The notes under the pieces: generated by a model
What the model saw: the letters and a program-made list of their open reading frames with translations, nothing else
What the model was told of the DNA's origin: nothing
Databases searched by the model: none
Assembly (NCBI RefSeq): GCF_024868665.1
Contig: NC_079898.1
Coordinates: forward strand, 14,616,358 to 14,680,357
Reading direction: 5' to 3'
DNA: 64,000 nucleotides
DNA from: Triplophysa rosa
Lineage: Eukaryota > Chordata > Actinopteri > Cypriniformes > Nemacheilidae
Part shown: piece after piece, positions 63,273-64,000 of the stretch
Layout: each line of letters opens with the position of its first letter
How positions within the stretch are numbered: position 1 is the stretch's first letter
Made by a program: the position numbers and the translations under genes

Positions 63273-64000
63273 AGACCTACTTCAACATGGGGGCTTTCTG
63301 TTTCCTTGTGCAGTTTTTATGCTGAGCTTTTCCAGTAGAACTCTGTAAATGTGCTCTCAAAGTAGGACAAAGAACTGCCGGGCTGAATACAGGGTTTTTT
63401 ACTGGTTGAAGTTGATGGAGATGAATGAAAATGACCTAAATGTATAACTTAAATGAAAATGACCTAAATCTATATGTTTAAAATTCAGAATGGTTTTCAG
63501 CTGAACAAATTCAATATATTTAATGTACAATCTAAATTTGCTGTTTGTTTAGTATACAGCTGTTCTGTTTGTCCTCTCTGACTATTGATAGTTATAGCAA
63601 CGGCAAAATCAGGAACTTGCCTACATTTTTCTTTTTCTTAAAACTGAAAACTAAATACACTTTTTGATCAGTTCACATCATCACATTTAAAGTCGCATGT
63701 ATAAAGTTACATATTTATTTTTAAACGTGCCTGTCACTGCCGGTTACGAAACATACTCTTAACTGGGCTAAGCAGAGAAGAAAATGCAGTATATTTAACA
63801 GCACAAAATGTGTGAATGCAGTGACGAGAGCAAGTGACAGTTTGTGTCTGCTGGGGTGTATGTGTTTGCACTATTTGTTCATGTTTGTTGAACCGTGACA
63901 ACTGCGTTAAATAAACTGTTTTAAATTTGGTTCTGCATTTCATGGAGTGGAAAATGAACAAAAAAATATATTTTAAGAATTATGTTCGAACGAGGCAAAA
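63273..64000 (+). other. pik3ap1: pik3ap1 3' UTR and flank
   Basis: The AT-rich sequence after the stop codon contains AATAAA at 63910-63915, giving a 3' UTR of about 660 nt that ends near 63935. Nothing else is recognised to the end of the window. Confidence 0.55.
63910..63915 (+). terminator. pik3ap1: pik3ap1 polyadenylation signal
   Basis: AATAAA on the plus strand lies 638 nt past the stop codon, followed by T/G-rich sequence (GTTTTAAATTTGGTTCTG). Confidence 0.55.

Overview
The window is vertebrate genomic DNA from a bony fish, most likely a cyprinid. All genes are intron-rich with GT..AG junctions. The encoded proteins are close to human relatives. The repeats are typical of the carp/zebrafish lineage: palindromic MITE-like families, Tc1-like elements, L2-type LINE 3' ends and a tRNA-derived SINE. 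No bacterial-style operon, CRISPR array or phage was seen.

Layout, left to right: hk1 5' part (minus, 3050-5387, exons 1-2 only; the rest lies off the left edge); a 7 kb intergenic block; hkdc1 (minus, 18 coding exons, 13071-19852); supv3l1 (minus, 15 exons, 21798-26771); vps26a (minus, 9 coding exons, 29237-33762); srgn (minus, 3 exons, 35935-38226); a transposon-rich block of about 9 kb; kifbp (minus, 7 exons, 47728-52151); pik3ap1 (plus, 16 coding exons, 55254-63272). Exon coordinates were worked out by hand from splice signals and reading phase. Each complete gene gives a continuous frame of the expected length: 919, 773, 327, 153, 629 and 848 residues.

The order kifbp-srgn-vps26a-supv3l1-hkdc1-hk1, all in one orientation, matches what I recall of human 10q22. 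pik3ap1, in human on distal 10q, sits head-to-head with kifbp, so a synteny breakpoint lies between 52.2 and 55.2 kb. The genes do not form one pathway: two hexokinases (glycolysis, mitochondrial surface), a mitochondrial RNA helicase, a retromer subunit, a blood-cell proteoglycan, a kinesin regulator and a PI3K adaptor.

The most unusual region is 41166-45841. A CACTA-like element with TA target duplications holds a broken Tc1-like element and a solo LTR, each with its own target duplication. It also holds a series of minus-strand exon-like segments with canonical splice sites that together read as an unrecognised protein; the solo LTR has split one of them. A second candidate is a possible spliced minus-strand transcript between hk1 and hkdc1, with a CRE/CCAAT promoter near 12.5 kb and a potential 28-residue product.
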